From NCBI GenBank assembly GCA_965227265.1, contig OZ245738.1, forward strand, positions 2,790,001 through 2,854,000: a DNA stretch of 64,000 nt. Reading direction: 5' to 3'. Made by a program: the position numbers and the translations under genes. Positions 27,847 through 35,826 of this stretch are shown piece by piece. Position 1 is the first letter of the stretch, and every line of letters starts with the position of its first letter. Under the pieces are notes generated by a model. It did no database searches. It saw only the letters and a list, made by a program, of their open reading frames with translations, and had not been told where the DNA came from. This DNA comes from UBA2336 sp965227265. Lineage in GTDB: Bacteria > Bacteroidota > Bacteroidia > Cytophagales > Cyclobacteriaceae.

Positions 27847-28368
27847 ATGAAAAAACTTTTGAAACCTCTAGTCCTTGGCTTATTGATTTCGTTCGCTTAC
27901 CCGGCCGCTGCCCAGGTACAATATGATCAAGGCAATATACTCTTTAATGCCGGCCTAGGGTTTGGTAATCTTTTTGCCGGTGGCGTTCCTGTTACTGCAT
28001 CGTTCGAATATTTTGTTAACGATGCTGTTAGCATTGGCGCATACATGGGCTTCACCTCCTACACGTACCGTTATCCTGGTGATGATTATAAATACACATT
28101 TTTTGATTTCGGTGGCCGCGGTTCATACCATTTCAGTAAACACTTGAACTTAGATACCGATAAGCTTGACCTCTATGGTGGTGTTTTACTCGGTTACACG
28201 GTCTCTAATTACAAAAATGGAAATCCTGACTTTGATCCATACGGAAGTGCATTTCGTGCCGGTGTTGTTGGTGGCGCGCGCTGGTATTTTTCGGACGCGT
28301 TTTCTGTTAACGGAGAAGTTGGTTATGGATTGGCTCCCTTGATGTTAGGCGTTTCGCTTAAGTTTTAA
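27847..28368 (+). CDS. Outer membrane beta-barrel protein
   Basis: 173 residues: signal peptide MKKLLKPLVLGLLISFAYPAAAQ, then alternating strands with aromatic girdle residues (FNAGLGFGNLF, ASFEYFVNDAVSIGAYMGF, FFDFGGRGSYHF, LYGGVLLGYTVSNY, GARWYFSDAFSVNGEVGYG) and a terminal F (GVSLKF). That is the layout of a small eight-stranded OmpA/OmpW-like barrel. No ligand can be inferred. A strong terminator follows. Confidence 0.75.
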   Translation: MKKLLKPLVLGLLISFAYPAAAQVQYDQGNILFNAGLGFGNLFAGGVPVTASFEYFVNDAVSIGAYMGFTSYTYRYPGDDYKYTFFDFGGRGSYHFSKHLNLDTDKLDLYGGVLLGYTVSNYKNGNPDFDPYGSAFRAGVVGGARWYFSDAFSVNGEVGYGLAPLMLGVSLKF

Positions 28369-28385
28369 TTCTCTCGAATGATTTT

Positions 28386-28412
28386 AAAGGCTGGCTATGG
28401 TCAGCCTTTTTT
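28386..28412 (+). terminator. Intrinsic terminator after the beta-barrel gene
   Basis: AAAGGCTG pairs with CAGCCTTT around an 8-nt loop and is followed by a T run. It overlaps the last codon of the convergent DUF4136 gene (stop at 28401). Confidence 0.85.
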
Positions 28413-28964
28413 ATTGCGCTTACGCTTTTTGGATTTACTGTTCTTGTCTGGAAAATCCCGCAGCGCAGCTTTAATAGCATACTCCAATACATTTCCACCT
28501 CGCGTTCGGGCAACATCCATTGTTCCTTCGGATGACCACACGAGATTACTCTTTCCTGCCTCCATTGAAATTATTAATGACCCGCGTGTAAAATCCCGCG
28601 ACCAGGTTTGAGTTTGTACATCACCTGCATTACGTTGCGGCATCTGTCCTAACGGACCAACATTTTCTGATTCGATAACACGCATCGTTTCCACTACGTA
28701 TGAAATTGATAGCTGAGCAGTTGTATCTTCCGTGAACGTGTATCCTCTTGATTCCATTTCCTGGATGGTGATGCGTTTAAAATCTTTATAGAATTGTTCT
28801 TTATCCATTTTGCTATCCTCACTGGTTACAACTTCACCTTGCTCAATCGAAAAGGTTTCATATTTCTTCAAGTCAATACCTTTCTGAGTTGACGCTTTGA
28901 AATCCTGAGCCATTACGGTTGTACTCAAGAGAAATGCAAAACAGCAAACAATAAATCCTTTCAT
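28401..28964 (-). CDS. Exported DUF4136-like protein
   Basis: 187 residues with signal peptide MKGFIVCCFAFLLSTTVMAQ. The body fits DUF4136: a strand with KYETFSIEQGEV, a helix with IQEMESRGYTF, the strand LSISYVVET, a RGSLIISMEAGKSNLVWSSEG segment, and a closing helix with AIKAALRDFP. The C-terminus is unusually basic (KSKKRKRNKKG). DUF4136 proteins are periplasmic or lipoproteins of unknown role; no lipobox cysteine follows the cleavage site here. It may be cotranscribed with xerD upstream, 29 nt away. Confidence 0.75.
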   Translation of the reverse strand: MKGFIVCCFAFLLSTTVMAQDFKASTQKGIDLKKYETFSIEQGEVVTSEDSKMDKEQFYKDFKRITIQEMESRGYTFTEDTTAQLSISYVVETMRVIESENVGPLGQMPQRNAGDVQTQTWSRDFTRGSLIISMEAGKSNLVWSSEGTMDVARTRGGNVLEYAIKAALRDFPDKNSKSKKRKRNKKG

Positions 28965-28993
28965 AACCTTCTATTTAATGGAATATACACCTT

Positions 28994-29893
28994 TTACCTG
29001 CGTGGATGAAACTCAGTGATCACTTGTCGCAGATAATCGCGGTCGAGGTGCGTATAAATTTCGGTAGTTGTAATGGATTCATGGCCAAGCATTTCTTGCA
29101 CCGCCCGTAAATCTGCTCCACCCTCTATTAAATGAGTTGCAAAGGAATGCCGGAAGGTATGCGGACTGATCGTTTTTTTTAGTCCGGTTCGTTGTGCTAA
29201 TTCTTTAATAATATTAAAAACAGAAACCCGGCTGATTCGCGTACCGCGTTTATTTAAAAATACATCAGCTTCAAACCCCTTTTTAACCGGAATGTGAACA
29301 CGAATCTCTTCCAAATAAATTTTAAGATGTTTCATGGCATCCCGTCCAATCGGCACAAGCCGTTCTTTGTTTCCCTTACCGATCACACGCAAAAAACCTA
29401 TATCGAAGTAGACGTTTGTTCGTTTCAATTCAACAAGTTCGGAAACCCGCAAGCCTGAACTATATAAAACTTCCAGCATGGCTCGATTCCTTCCGCCTTC
29501 TGGCTTTGAAAGGTCGATGGCGTTCAGCAGATTTTCTATTTCCGGGTAGCTCAATGTATCCGGCAACTTGCGGCCAATCTTCGGGCCCTCAATCAACTCC
29601 GTTGGATCTTTGGTGATAAGCTCTTCAAACAATAAGTATTTATAAAAGCTTTTGATGCCCGAAAGAATCCTCGCCTGACTATAGGCACTCATTCCTAATT
29701 CATTAATGAATTGTAAAAATCCTTGTAAATGCTTTTGAACGAGCGTTAACGGACTGATTTTAGGATGTTCAGTTTCCATAAAACCTTTCAGCTTCTCCAC
29801 ATCCCGGACATACGCATCAATGGAATTCTCAGAGAGCGAGCGCTCAAGCTTCAGGTAATGGCCAAATCCTTTAATGTGTAAATCCCAGTTCAC
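28994..29893 (-). CDS. xerD: Site-specific tyrosine recombinase XerD
   Basis: 299 residues, full length for XerC/D. With its partner it resolves chromosome dimers at dif. An N-terminal SAM-like core-binding domain (about 1-90) precedes the catalytic domain with R149 (GLRVSEL), K173, H245 and R248 (SPHTFRHS), H271 (LGHESI) and the nucleophile Y280. The C-terminus (YLRQVITEFHPR) matches the XerD tail that contacts the partner subunit. It is a housekeeping recombinase beside aroQ, not a phage integrase. XerD is preferred over XerC from the overall pattern. Confidence 0.92.
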   Translation of the reverse strand: MNWDLHIKGFGHYLKLERSLSENSIDAYVRDVEKLKGFMETEHPKISPLTLVQKHLQGFLQFINELGMSAYSQARILSGIKSFYKYLLFEELITKDPTELIEGPKIGRKLPDTLSYPEIENLLNAIDLSKPEGGRNRAMLEVLYSSGLRVSELVELKRTNVYFDIGFLRVIGKGNKERLVPIGRDAMKHLKIYLEEIRVHIPVKKGFEADVFLNKRGTRISRVSVFNIIKELAQRTGLKKTISPHTFRHSFATHLIEGGADLRAVQEMLGHESITTTEIYTHLDRDYLRQVITEFHPRR

Positions 29894-29939
29894 AAGCGCA
29901 GTTGATGTACAAATGTGCGAATTATTTTAACTTAGTCGC

Positions 29940-30011
29940 ATGAAATGTTCATCCGGTACCATGTTATTGCTACGTAATCATCTGGCATGACATTTCATAG
30001 GTATTGGTACC
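29940..30011. repeat. Inverted repeats in the xerD-aroQ intergenic region
   Basis: ATGAAATGT (29940-29948) is inverted perfectly at ACATTTCAT (29990-29998). GGTACC occurs at 29955-29960 and again at 30006-30011 within TTGGTACCAA. The region lies between divergent genes and may hold operators for either. No clear TAnnTTTG box is visible. Confidence 0.45.
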
Positions 30012-30075
30012 AATGCATGTTAAGAACGATGCATAAAATTTAGTAACGAAGAAATTAGATATCGCAAATAGACAT

Positions 30076-30501
30076 ATGAAGATCCAGATCATCAACGGAC
30101 CGAACCTGAATTTGCTCGGCAAACGCGAGCCGGAAGTTTATGGCAACAAGACTTTCGATACATTTTTTGAAGAGCTGAAAAAGCGCTTTCCGAAAATTGA
30201 GTTCAGCTATTATCAATCCAACGTTGAGGGTGAGATCATCAATAAGCTGCAGGAAACTGGCTTTTCATTTGATGGGATAATTTTAAACGCAGGCGCATAC
30301 ACACACACTTCCATCGCTATTCACGATGCAATTGCTTCCATCAAAACTCCTGTTGTTGAGGTGCATATCTCTAATATATATGCGCGCGAAGAATTTCGGC
30401 ACACCAGTTTAATCACCTCCAAATGTGCAGGGTTGATTACAGGCTTTGGTATGGAAGGCTATGCATTGGCGGTACAGTTCTTCACCAATCCAAAATCTTA
30501 A
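30076..30501 (+). CDS. aroQ: 3-dehydroquinate dehydratase, type II
   Basis: 141 residues, normal for the dodecameric type II enzyme that dehydrates 3-dehydroquinate in the shikimate pathway. Visible: INGPNLNLLGKREPEVYG with R17 and the catalytic Y22, the QSNVEGEIINKLQ segment, NAGAYTHTSIAIHDAI, the substrate loop VEVHISN with the catalytic His, and REEFRHTS. Cytosolic. Divergent from xerD, 6 nt upstream of the aminotransferase gene. Confidence 0.95.
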   Translation: MKIQIINGPNLNLLGKREPEVYGNKTFDTFFEELKKRFPKIEFSYYQSNVEGEIINKLQETGFSFDGIILNAGAYTHTSIAIHDAIASIKTPVVEVHISNIYAREEFRHTSLITSKCAGLITGFGMEGYALAVQFFTNPKS

Positions 30502-30507
30502 CTGATT

Positions 30508-31563
30508 ATGGTTTCTTTCTATCCAGGACCATCGCGCGTCTACAATGACATTCCGAAATATGTAAAAGATGCGCACACTAAAGGCATCCTGAGCATGAAT
30601 CACCGCAGCGAAGAATTTGAGGTGATGATGAAAAAAACCGTAACACTGCTGAAGCGAAAGCTTTCCATCCCGAAAGAGTATACAATTCTGTTTACATCTT
30701 CTGCTACGGAATGCTGGGAAATTGTTGCGCAGTCCTGGGTGACGAACAAAAGCTTTCACCTCTATAATGGAGCGTTCGGCCAAAAATGGTACGACTACAC
30801 CTACAAGCTTAAAACAGGCGCCACTGCCCTGCCCTTCGGCCGCGAAACCATTTTGAATCCAGGCAAATCAGTTTTTGAAAGAAGCGAGAATGTGATCTGC
30901 ATTACACAAAATGAAACCTCAAACGGAACGCAGGTAAGTAACGACATCATTCGTGCAATCCGGGAAGGCAGTCCTGATCATTTAATTGCAGTAGACGTAA
31001 CTTCTTCACTTGCCGGAATCAAACTTGATTTTACAGTAGCTGATATCTGGTTGGGATCGGTACAAAAGTGCTTTGGTCTTCCAGCTGGGTTGGGGATTAT
31101 GATTTGTTCACCCAACGCCATTCAAAAAGCGAGAGTCATTAATAATACGCGTTTCTATAACAACGTCATTCTCATGGCGGATATGATGGTGAAGTGGCAA
31201 ACCTCCTACACACCGAATGTATTAGGTATCTATTTGCTCATGCGGATAATGGAAAAAGTAAAGTCTATAAACATAGTTCATAAGGAAATTGAAAGCCGGT
31301 ACAACAACTGGATGAAGCTCCTGAAAAGTCATCCTTCCCTCCATCATTTAATCAAGAATAAAGCAGTCCATTCGCTTACTGTTTTGCCATTGGAGGCCGA
31401 CAAAAAAGTCATTGAAAAAATTAAAAAATCAGCTAAGGCCAAGGGCTTTTTATTGGGCGATGGGTATGGCGATCTCAAGGCGACAACGTTCCGGGTTGCT
31501 AATTTTCCGGCACTGAAAGATTCAGAAGTGCGCAGCTTGATGAAGTTTCTTTCAGGTCATTAA
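30508..31563 (+). CDS. Class V aminotransferase (SerC-like fold)
   Basis: 351 residues, a PLP enzyme. SFYPGPSRVYNDIP at the N-terminus is the phosphoserine/alanine-glyoxylate aminotransferase type start. The PLP contacts are D163 in AVDVTSSLAG and the Schiff-base K187 in GSVQKCFGLPAG. The phosphate-binding HR...SEEF segment (MNHRSEEF) is present. It could be a phosphoserine aminotransferase or a divergent class V enzyme; no serA is seen nearby to decide. It starts 6 nt after aroQ, suggesting a joint amino-acid operon. Confidence 0.82.
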   Translation: MVSFYPGPSRVYNDIPKYVKDAHTKGILSMNHRSEEFEVMMKKTVTLLKRKLSIPKEYTILFTSSATECWEIVAQSWVTNKSFHLYNGAFGQKWYDYTYKLKTGATALPFGRETILNPGKSVFERSENVICITQNETSNGTQVSNDIIRAIREGSPDHLIAVDVTSSLAGIKLDFTVADIWLGSVQKCFGLPAGLGIMICSPNAIQKARVINNTRFYNNVILMADMMVKWQTSYTPNVLGIYLLMRIMEKVKSINIVHKEIESRYNNWMKLLKSHPSLHHLIKNKAVHSLTVLPLEADKKVIEKIKKSAKAKGFLLGDGYGDLKATTFRVANFPALKDSEVRSLMKFLSGH

Positions 31564-31613
31564 TTGCTTCCGCACACGTTTGAACCCGCGTTTCTAAAAT
31601 AATTTTAACAGTT

Positions 31614-31646
31614 TTGTAAGAAAATTCAGGATAGTTGTCACCTTTG
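31614..31646 (+). promoter_or_regulatory. Possible promoter before small exported protein
   Basis: TTG (31614-31616) and CACCTTTG (31639-31646) are 22 nt apart and resemble the Bacteroidota -33/-7 pair, although the -7 box begins CA rather than TA. It could drive the small gene at 31667 and the inorganic-carbon operon beyond. Confidence 0.35.
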
Positions 31647-31666
31647 TTTAGGTCGGTTACGTTCAT

Positions 31667-32032
31667 ATGCTTCAGTTACACAAGATCACTAAGCCTTTAA
31701 TGCGTTTCGTACTACTTCTCCTTGTACTTCAATTTGTTACCCCGGCTTTCGCGCAGGTAAACACAGGGGAAAATAGTATTCGTGAAAAAAATAACTGGTA
31801 TAGCGTTGTTCACCACGAAACCGGCATCTGCCTCAGCATTCTACTCAAAGAAAACTCAGAAGAAAAAAATGAAGCAGACGATAAAGCTCCCATTCTTACA
31901 GCCGAACTGATTGATTTTACTTTCCTTACCACTGTTCTTACACAACACCATTCCCGCTTTGATTGGGATGTCAGCAACCTCGCGCTCGCACACGAGCCGC
32001 TCTTTAAGCTGAACTGCAACTTTCTTATCTGA
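31667..32032 (+). CDS. Small exported protein of unknown function
   Basis: 121 residues. A hydrophobic export signal (MRFVLLLLVLQFVTPAFAQ) begins at residue 12, and the ATG at 31667 adds KITKP-type basic residues before it; either start is possible. The mature part (about 90 residues) is acidic in the middle (KENSEEKNEADDK) with several histidines (VVHHETG, TQHHSRF). I recognise no family. It lies just before the leader of the SulP/DAB operon, same orientation, and might be cotranscribed with it. Confidence 0.6.
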   Translation: MLQLHKITKPLMRFVLLLLVLQFVTPAFAQVNTGENSIREKNNWYSVVHHETGICLSILLKENSEEKNEADDKAPILTAELIDFTFLTTVLTQHHSRFDWDVSNLALAHEPLFKLNCNFLI

Positions 32033-32047
32033 TTTATTTCCTGACTA

Positions 32048-32212
32048 AGGTCTGCTTCTGCTGACCTGTATTGCTTTTGGCTTACGCCAGAACTGCATTC
32101 CTATTTTCTATTGGTCAGAACTAATCTAAAAACAGATATAAAAATATACTCACCCCAACCGTAGCCAACGTGCCTCTTCTTCCCGAAGAGGCTGGGGTGA
32201 GTTCCTTTTTTC
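32048..32212 (+). promoter_or_regulatory. Structured leader with terminator-like hairpin before the SulP gene
   Basis: Two small hairpins (AGGTC/GACCT at 32048-32067; TGGC/GCCA at 32078-32089) are followed by a large one. ACTCACCCCA (32148-32157) pairs perfectly with TGGGGTGAGT (32193-32202), enclosing CCTCTTC/GAAGAGG (32173-32191), and a TTCCTTTTTT tract runs to 32212. The T tract ends only 23 nt before the ATG at 32236. It may be an attenuator of the carbon operon or simply the terminator of the preceding small gene. It matches no riboswitch class I know. Confidence 0.6.
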
Positions 32213-32235
32213 TTTCAACATTTTCAAACCCAAAA

Positions 32236-34446
32236 ATGAAAACTCTCGAAATCCCCAAAGACGGCCTGGCCGGCCTCAAACAAAACTGGAAGGTAGACGC
32301 AGTGTCAGGCTTCCTTGTATTCTTACTCGCATTACCCCTTAGCCTCGGGATTGCAAAAGCCAGCGGATTTCCTGCCGCGATGGGCGTACTCACAGCCATG
32401 ATTGGTGGTATGTTCGTTAGTATTTTTGCAGGATCTGCATTGACGATCAAAGGCCCCGCTGCCGGTTTGATTACCATTTGCGCAGGCGCTGTAGCCGAAC
32501 TAGGTGCATTAAACATTGATGGCGTTACCGGAGTGCAACTTGCCTGTGGTGCTATTGTAGTGATGGCTCTACTTCAAATCGTATTCGGATTTTTAAAATT
32601 CGGATCGTTGAGTGACTTCTTTCCCCCATCTGCTGTGCATGGTATGCTGGCCGCGATCGGGTTAATTATATTCTCAAAACAAATTCACGTATTGCTCGGG
32701 ATTGATCCAGCCACATTAAAAGGCATGGAACCACTTGAGCTTTACAGAATGATACCACACTCCTTTGCAAATGCTGATCCGCGTGTAGCATTAGTGGGCG
32801 TTATCAGTTTGATAATCATTTTCGGAATGCCGATGCTGAAAGGTAAGATCTTCAAGATCGTTCCTGCTCCGATGGTGGTGTTGCTGGTAACTATTCCATT
32901 AGCATTGATCATGGATTTCCGTCACACGGAGCCAGCGTTTGACTTAGTAAGCATTGGCAATTTCTGGGAAAACATCAAGTTCAATGCAAGCTTTGCTGCA
33001 ATTGGTACTGGGGTATTTTGGAAATATGTAGTAATGTTTCTGTTCATTAACAGTCTTGAATCATTATTAACTGTAAAAGCTGTTGACGGACTCGATCCAT
33101 ACAAACGCGAATCAAACTATAATAAAGATCTTTCTGCACTGGGCGCTGGTAATGCTTTGTCAGGTTTATTAGGCGGACTTCCGATGATCTCTGAAGTTGC
33201 GCGTAGCTCGGCCAACGTTGGGTTTGGGGGTCGTACCCGGTGGTCAAATTTCTTCCACGGGTTATGCTTGTTGATTGCGATGTTGCTATTCATCCCGGTG
33301 ATTGAAATGATCCCGAATGCTGCTTTGGCTGCATTGCTGATCGCAGTAGGATATCGATTAGCTTCTCCAAAAGAATTTTTCAAGACTTATAAGATCGGTG
33401 CAGAACAACTGGTTGTGTTTGTCATTACCATCATTGTAACCATCTCTACCGACCTTTTGATTGGTGTTGGATCTGGTATTCTGGCCAAATTCGTTTTCCA
33501 TATTTTGAATGGCGCTCCATTAAGAAGCTTGTTCAAGCCTCGTTATGAGTTTGCCGAAACAGGCGGTGAATATTTCATCTCGGTAAAAGATGCAGCGATC
33601 TTCTCTAACCTGATTGGTTTCAAGAGTATGTTTAAACGCATTCAGCCAGGCAAAAAGGTAACGATCAATTTCGCGGATGCGCGTATAGTTGATCATACCT
33701 TCATGGAAACCCTGCACCACTTTGAAGAAGAGTATCATAACAAGGGTGGACATGTAACTGTAACAGGTTTTGAACATTTTCAATTCTTCTCCAGTCATCC
33801 ATTGGCTGCGCGCAAGCTTGCTACTGGCAATCAGAATAAAATTGAGATTAAGCTTAGTCCGCGCCAGATCGAGCTGCGCAAATTTGCTGATGGAAACGAT
33901 TATGCATTCTTCCCGCAAAAAGTCCGTAACCTGATGAAGTATAAAGACTTCCCGATCCAAAAAGGAAATAAGATTCCGTACGAAGAAAACATTCTATCCA
34001 AGTATCTGGAAGCCGGTAAGCTAGAAGCATCTGATATTGTATTGCAAGAAGGTGCACGCCAGGCAAAAGACGAGACGCATATTACCATCATTCAGCTTTC
34101 TGAAACTGATCTTCACATCCCTGACTTTGCTCTTGAGCCTGAGAGCTTATGGTCAAAACTCGCGGAAGGTGTTTCCGGAAAAGATATCGACTTCGCTTCC
34201 TATCCTGTATTCTCGAAGAAGTATTACCTGCGTGGTGAGAATGAAAATGAGATTCATACATTCTTTACTGAATCCGTTGTTCGTTTTCTTGAGAATCGCG
34301 AAGAGATGCACATTGAGTGTCATAAAAATCGTCTGATCTTCTTTAAGAAGCGTGATACACTTGAGCCGTCTGAAATCCAATACGTTTCAGAATTCGCAGA
34401 AGACTTCCTGGAAGTCATCAACAAAAAAGTTAATCAGCTTGCTTAA
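32236..34446 (+). CDS. SulP-family anion (likely bicarbonate) transporter with STAS domain and C-terminal extension
   Basis: 736 residues from the ATG at 32236; the open frame extends upstream into the terminator-like leader, which argues against the earlier ATG at 32170. The SulP transmembrane domain (about 1-430) includes GFLVFLLALPLSLGIAKASGFPAAMG and GSALTIKGPAAGL. A STAS domain (about 440-540, FISVKDAAIFSNLIGF and VDHTFMETLHHFEEEY) follows, then an extra cytosolic region of about 190 residues that I cannot assign. Operon position ahead of dabAB points to bicarbonate rather than sulfate. It would act with sodium or proton coupling at the inner membrane; substrate is inferred only from context. 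Confidence 0.85.
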   Translation: MKTLEIPKDGLAGLKQNWKVDAVSGFLVFLLALPLSLGIAKASGFPAAMGVLTAMIGGMFVSIFAGSALTIKGPAAGLITICAGAVAELGALNIDGVTGVQLACGAIVVMALLQIVFGFLKFGSLSDFFPPSAVHGMLAAIGLIIFSKQIHVLLGIDPATLKGMEPLELYRMIPHSFANADPRVALVGVISLIIIFGMPMLKGKIFKIVPAPMVVLLVTIPLALIMDFRHTEPAFDLVSIGNFWENIKFNASFAAIGTGVFWKYVVMFLFINSLESLLTVKAVDGLDPYKRESNYNKDLSALGAGNALSGLLGGLPMISEVARSSANVGFGGRTRWSNFFHGLCLLIAMLLFIPVIEMIPNAALAALLIAVGYRLASPKEFFKTYKIGAEQLVVFVITIIVTISTDLLIGVGSGILAKFVFHILNGAPLRSLFKPRYEFAETGGEYFISVKDAAIFSNLIGFKSMFKRIQPGKKVTINFADARIVDHTFMETLHHFEEEYHNKGGHVTVTGFEHFQFFSSHPLAARKLATGNQNKIEIKLSPRQIELRKFADGNDYAFFPQKVRNLMKYKDFPIQKGNKIPYEENILSKYLEAGKLEASDIVLQEGARQAKDETHITIIQLSETDLHIPDFALEPESLWSKLAEGVSGKDIDFASYPVFSKKYYLRGENENEIHTFFTESVVRFLENREEMHIECHKNRLIFFKKRDTLEPSEIQYVSEFAEDFLEVINKKVNQLA

Positions 34447-34456
34447 TCATTTCTTC

Positions 34457-35806
34457 ATGAAAAATATATTGATCATAATTTTCCTGCTATTCACTGCATC
34501 TGCTTATGCGCAAGAAAAGCCAAAAGAAATTGAGGAGATGCGCCTCAAGCTAAATGAAGACGGAAGTCATTATTTGAAAGCTACTTTTCTGAACCAGGTT
34601 TGGTTCCGTTTTAACGACAGCAATCCCAACACAACGGTGTTGGGTGATCCTAAAAGCAATACGTTTGACATTGGCTTGCGCAGAACAAGAATTCAGTTCT
34701 ACGGACAGCTTACCGATCACGTATTCTTTTATACACAGTTCGGACAGAACAATTTTAATTTCCTTGCCGGACAGAATACGACAAATTCAGGTAATCGCAA
34801 GTTTCAGGTATTTTTCCACGATGCGTTAGGTGAATACAAAGTCTGGAAAGGCAACGATAAATTGTTTATCGGTGGTGGCTTAACAATCACTAACGGATTA
34901 TCACGCTTCAGCCAGCCAAGTATTGGAACCATCATGACGATGGATGTACCTGTATTTGCACAGGCTACCGTTGACCAGACTGATGAATTCTCCAGAAAAC
35001 TGAGCGCGTATCTGCGCGGTCAGCTTGGAAGATTGGACTATCGTTTAGTATTAAGTGATCCATTCCCGGTAACATCAAGTGGTAATGTTCCTGCCCTTGG
35101 AACTAATTCAACGTTTGCGTTGATGGGTCACGAGAAACAATATCAGGGTTTCTTTGCCTGGAATTTCTTTGACAAAGAATCGCACGTTACACCGTACATG
35201 ACCGGGACTTATTTAGGCAAGAAGAAAATTCTTAACCTCGAAGCCGGCTTCATCGCTCAGAAAAATGCAACGTGGTCACGCGAAACTGTCGCTTCTGATA
35301 CCGTGTATCACAGCATGAACCTCTTTTCTGTTGCACTATTTTACGATGCTCCAATTAATGCAGAAAAAGGAAATGCAATTTCTGCTTACGCAGGATACTA
35401 TAACATGGACTATGGAAAAGGATACTTGCGTTATAATGGCGTAATGAATCCGGCAAACGGATCAACTAACGCGGCTGCAATTGGCGGAAGCTTTGGTAAT
35501 GCATTCCCTATGTTTGGAACTGGTCAAGTGTTATACGCACAAGTTGGCTATTTATTTAAGAGAGACTTGTTAGGTGAAGGTCATGGTACATTAATGCCTT
35601 ACGCTTCGTTGATGAGCGCAGACTATGAGCGCTTAGCCGATCGCATGAATGTTATGGATGTGGGTGTTAACTGGTTCATTAAAGGTCACACCAGCAAGCT
35701 TACCCTTGACTATCAAAACAGACCTGTGTACAAAGCTGATGGAGCTGATCTTATTAAAGACAGTACCAAAGGTCAGGTTGTATTGCATTACCAGATCTTC
35801 TTTTAA
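34457..35806 (+). CDS. Outer membrane porin-like beta-barrel in the inorganic-carbon operon
   Basis: 449 residues from the ATG at 34457, which begins the signal peptide MKNILIIIFLLFTASAYAQ; the same frame is open further upstream but overlaps the SulP gene. The mature protein has porin O/P-like alternating strands (LNQVWFRFNDSN, DIGLRRTRIQFYGQLTDHVFFYTQFGQNNF, RLDYRLVLSDPF) and ends in an aromatic strand (VVLHYQIFF). It lies 10 nt after sulP and 20 nt before dabA, so it probably admits anions such as bicarbonate through the outer membrane. That substrate is an inference. Confidence 0.8.
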   Translation: MKNILIIIFLLFTASAYAQEKPKEIEEMRLKLNEDGSHYLKATFLNQVWFRFNDSNPNTTVLGDPKSNTFDIGLRRTRIQFYGQLTDHVFFYTQFGQNNFNFLAGQNTTNSGNRKFQVFFHDALGEYKVWKGNDKLFIGGGLTITNGLSRFSQPSIGTIMTMDVPVFAQATVDQTDEFSRKLSAYLRGQLGRLDYRLVLSDPFPVTSSGNVPALGTNSTFALMGHEKQYQGFFAWNFFDKESHVTPYMTGTYLGKKKILNLEAGFIAQKNATWSRETVASDTVYHSMNLFSVALFYDAPINAEKGNAISAYAGYYNMDYGKGYLRYNGVMNPANGSTNAAAIGGSFGNAFPMFGTGQVLYAQVGYLFKRDLLGEGHGTLMPYASLMSADYERLADRMNVMDVGVNWFIKGHTSKLTLDYQNRPVYKADGADLIKDSTKGQVVLHYQIFF

Positions 35807-35826
35807 CGCTTTAGAAAAACCTCAAA

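Noticed and set aside
28994..29893. Phage or island integrase
   Set aside because: Length, catalytic residues, C-terminus and the aroQ neighbourhood fit housekeeping XerD; no attachment site or phage genes nearby.
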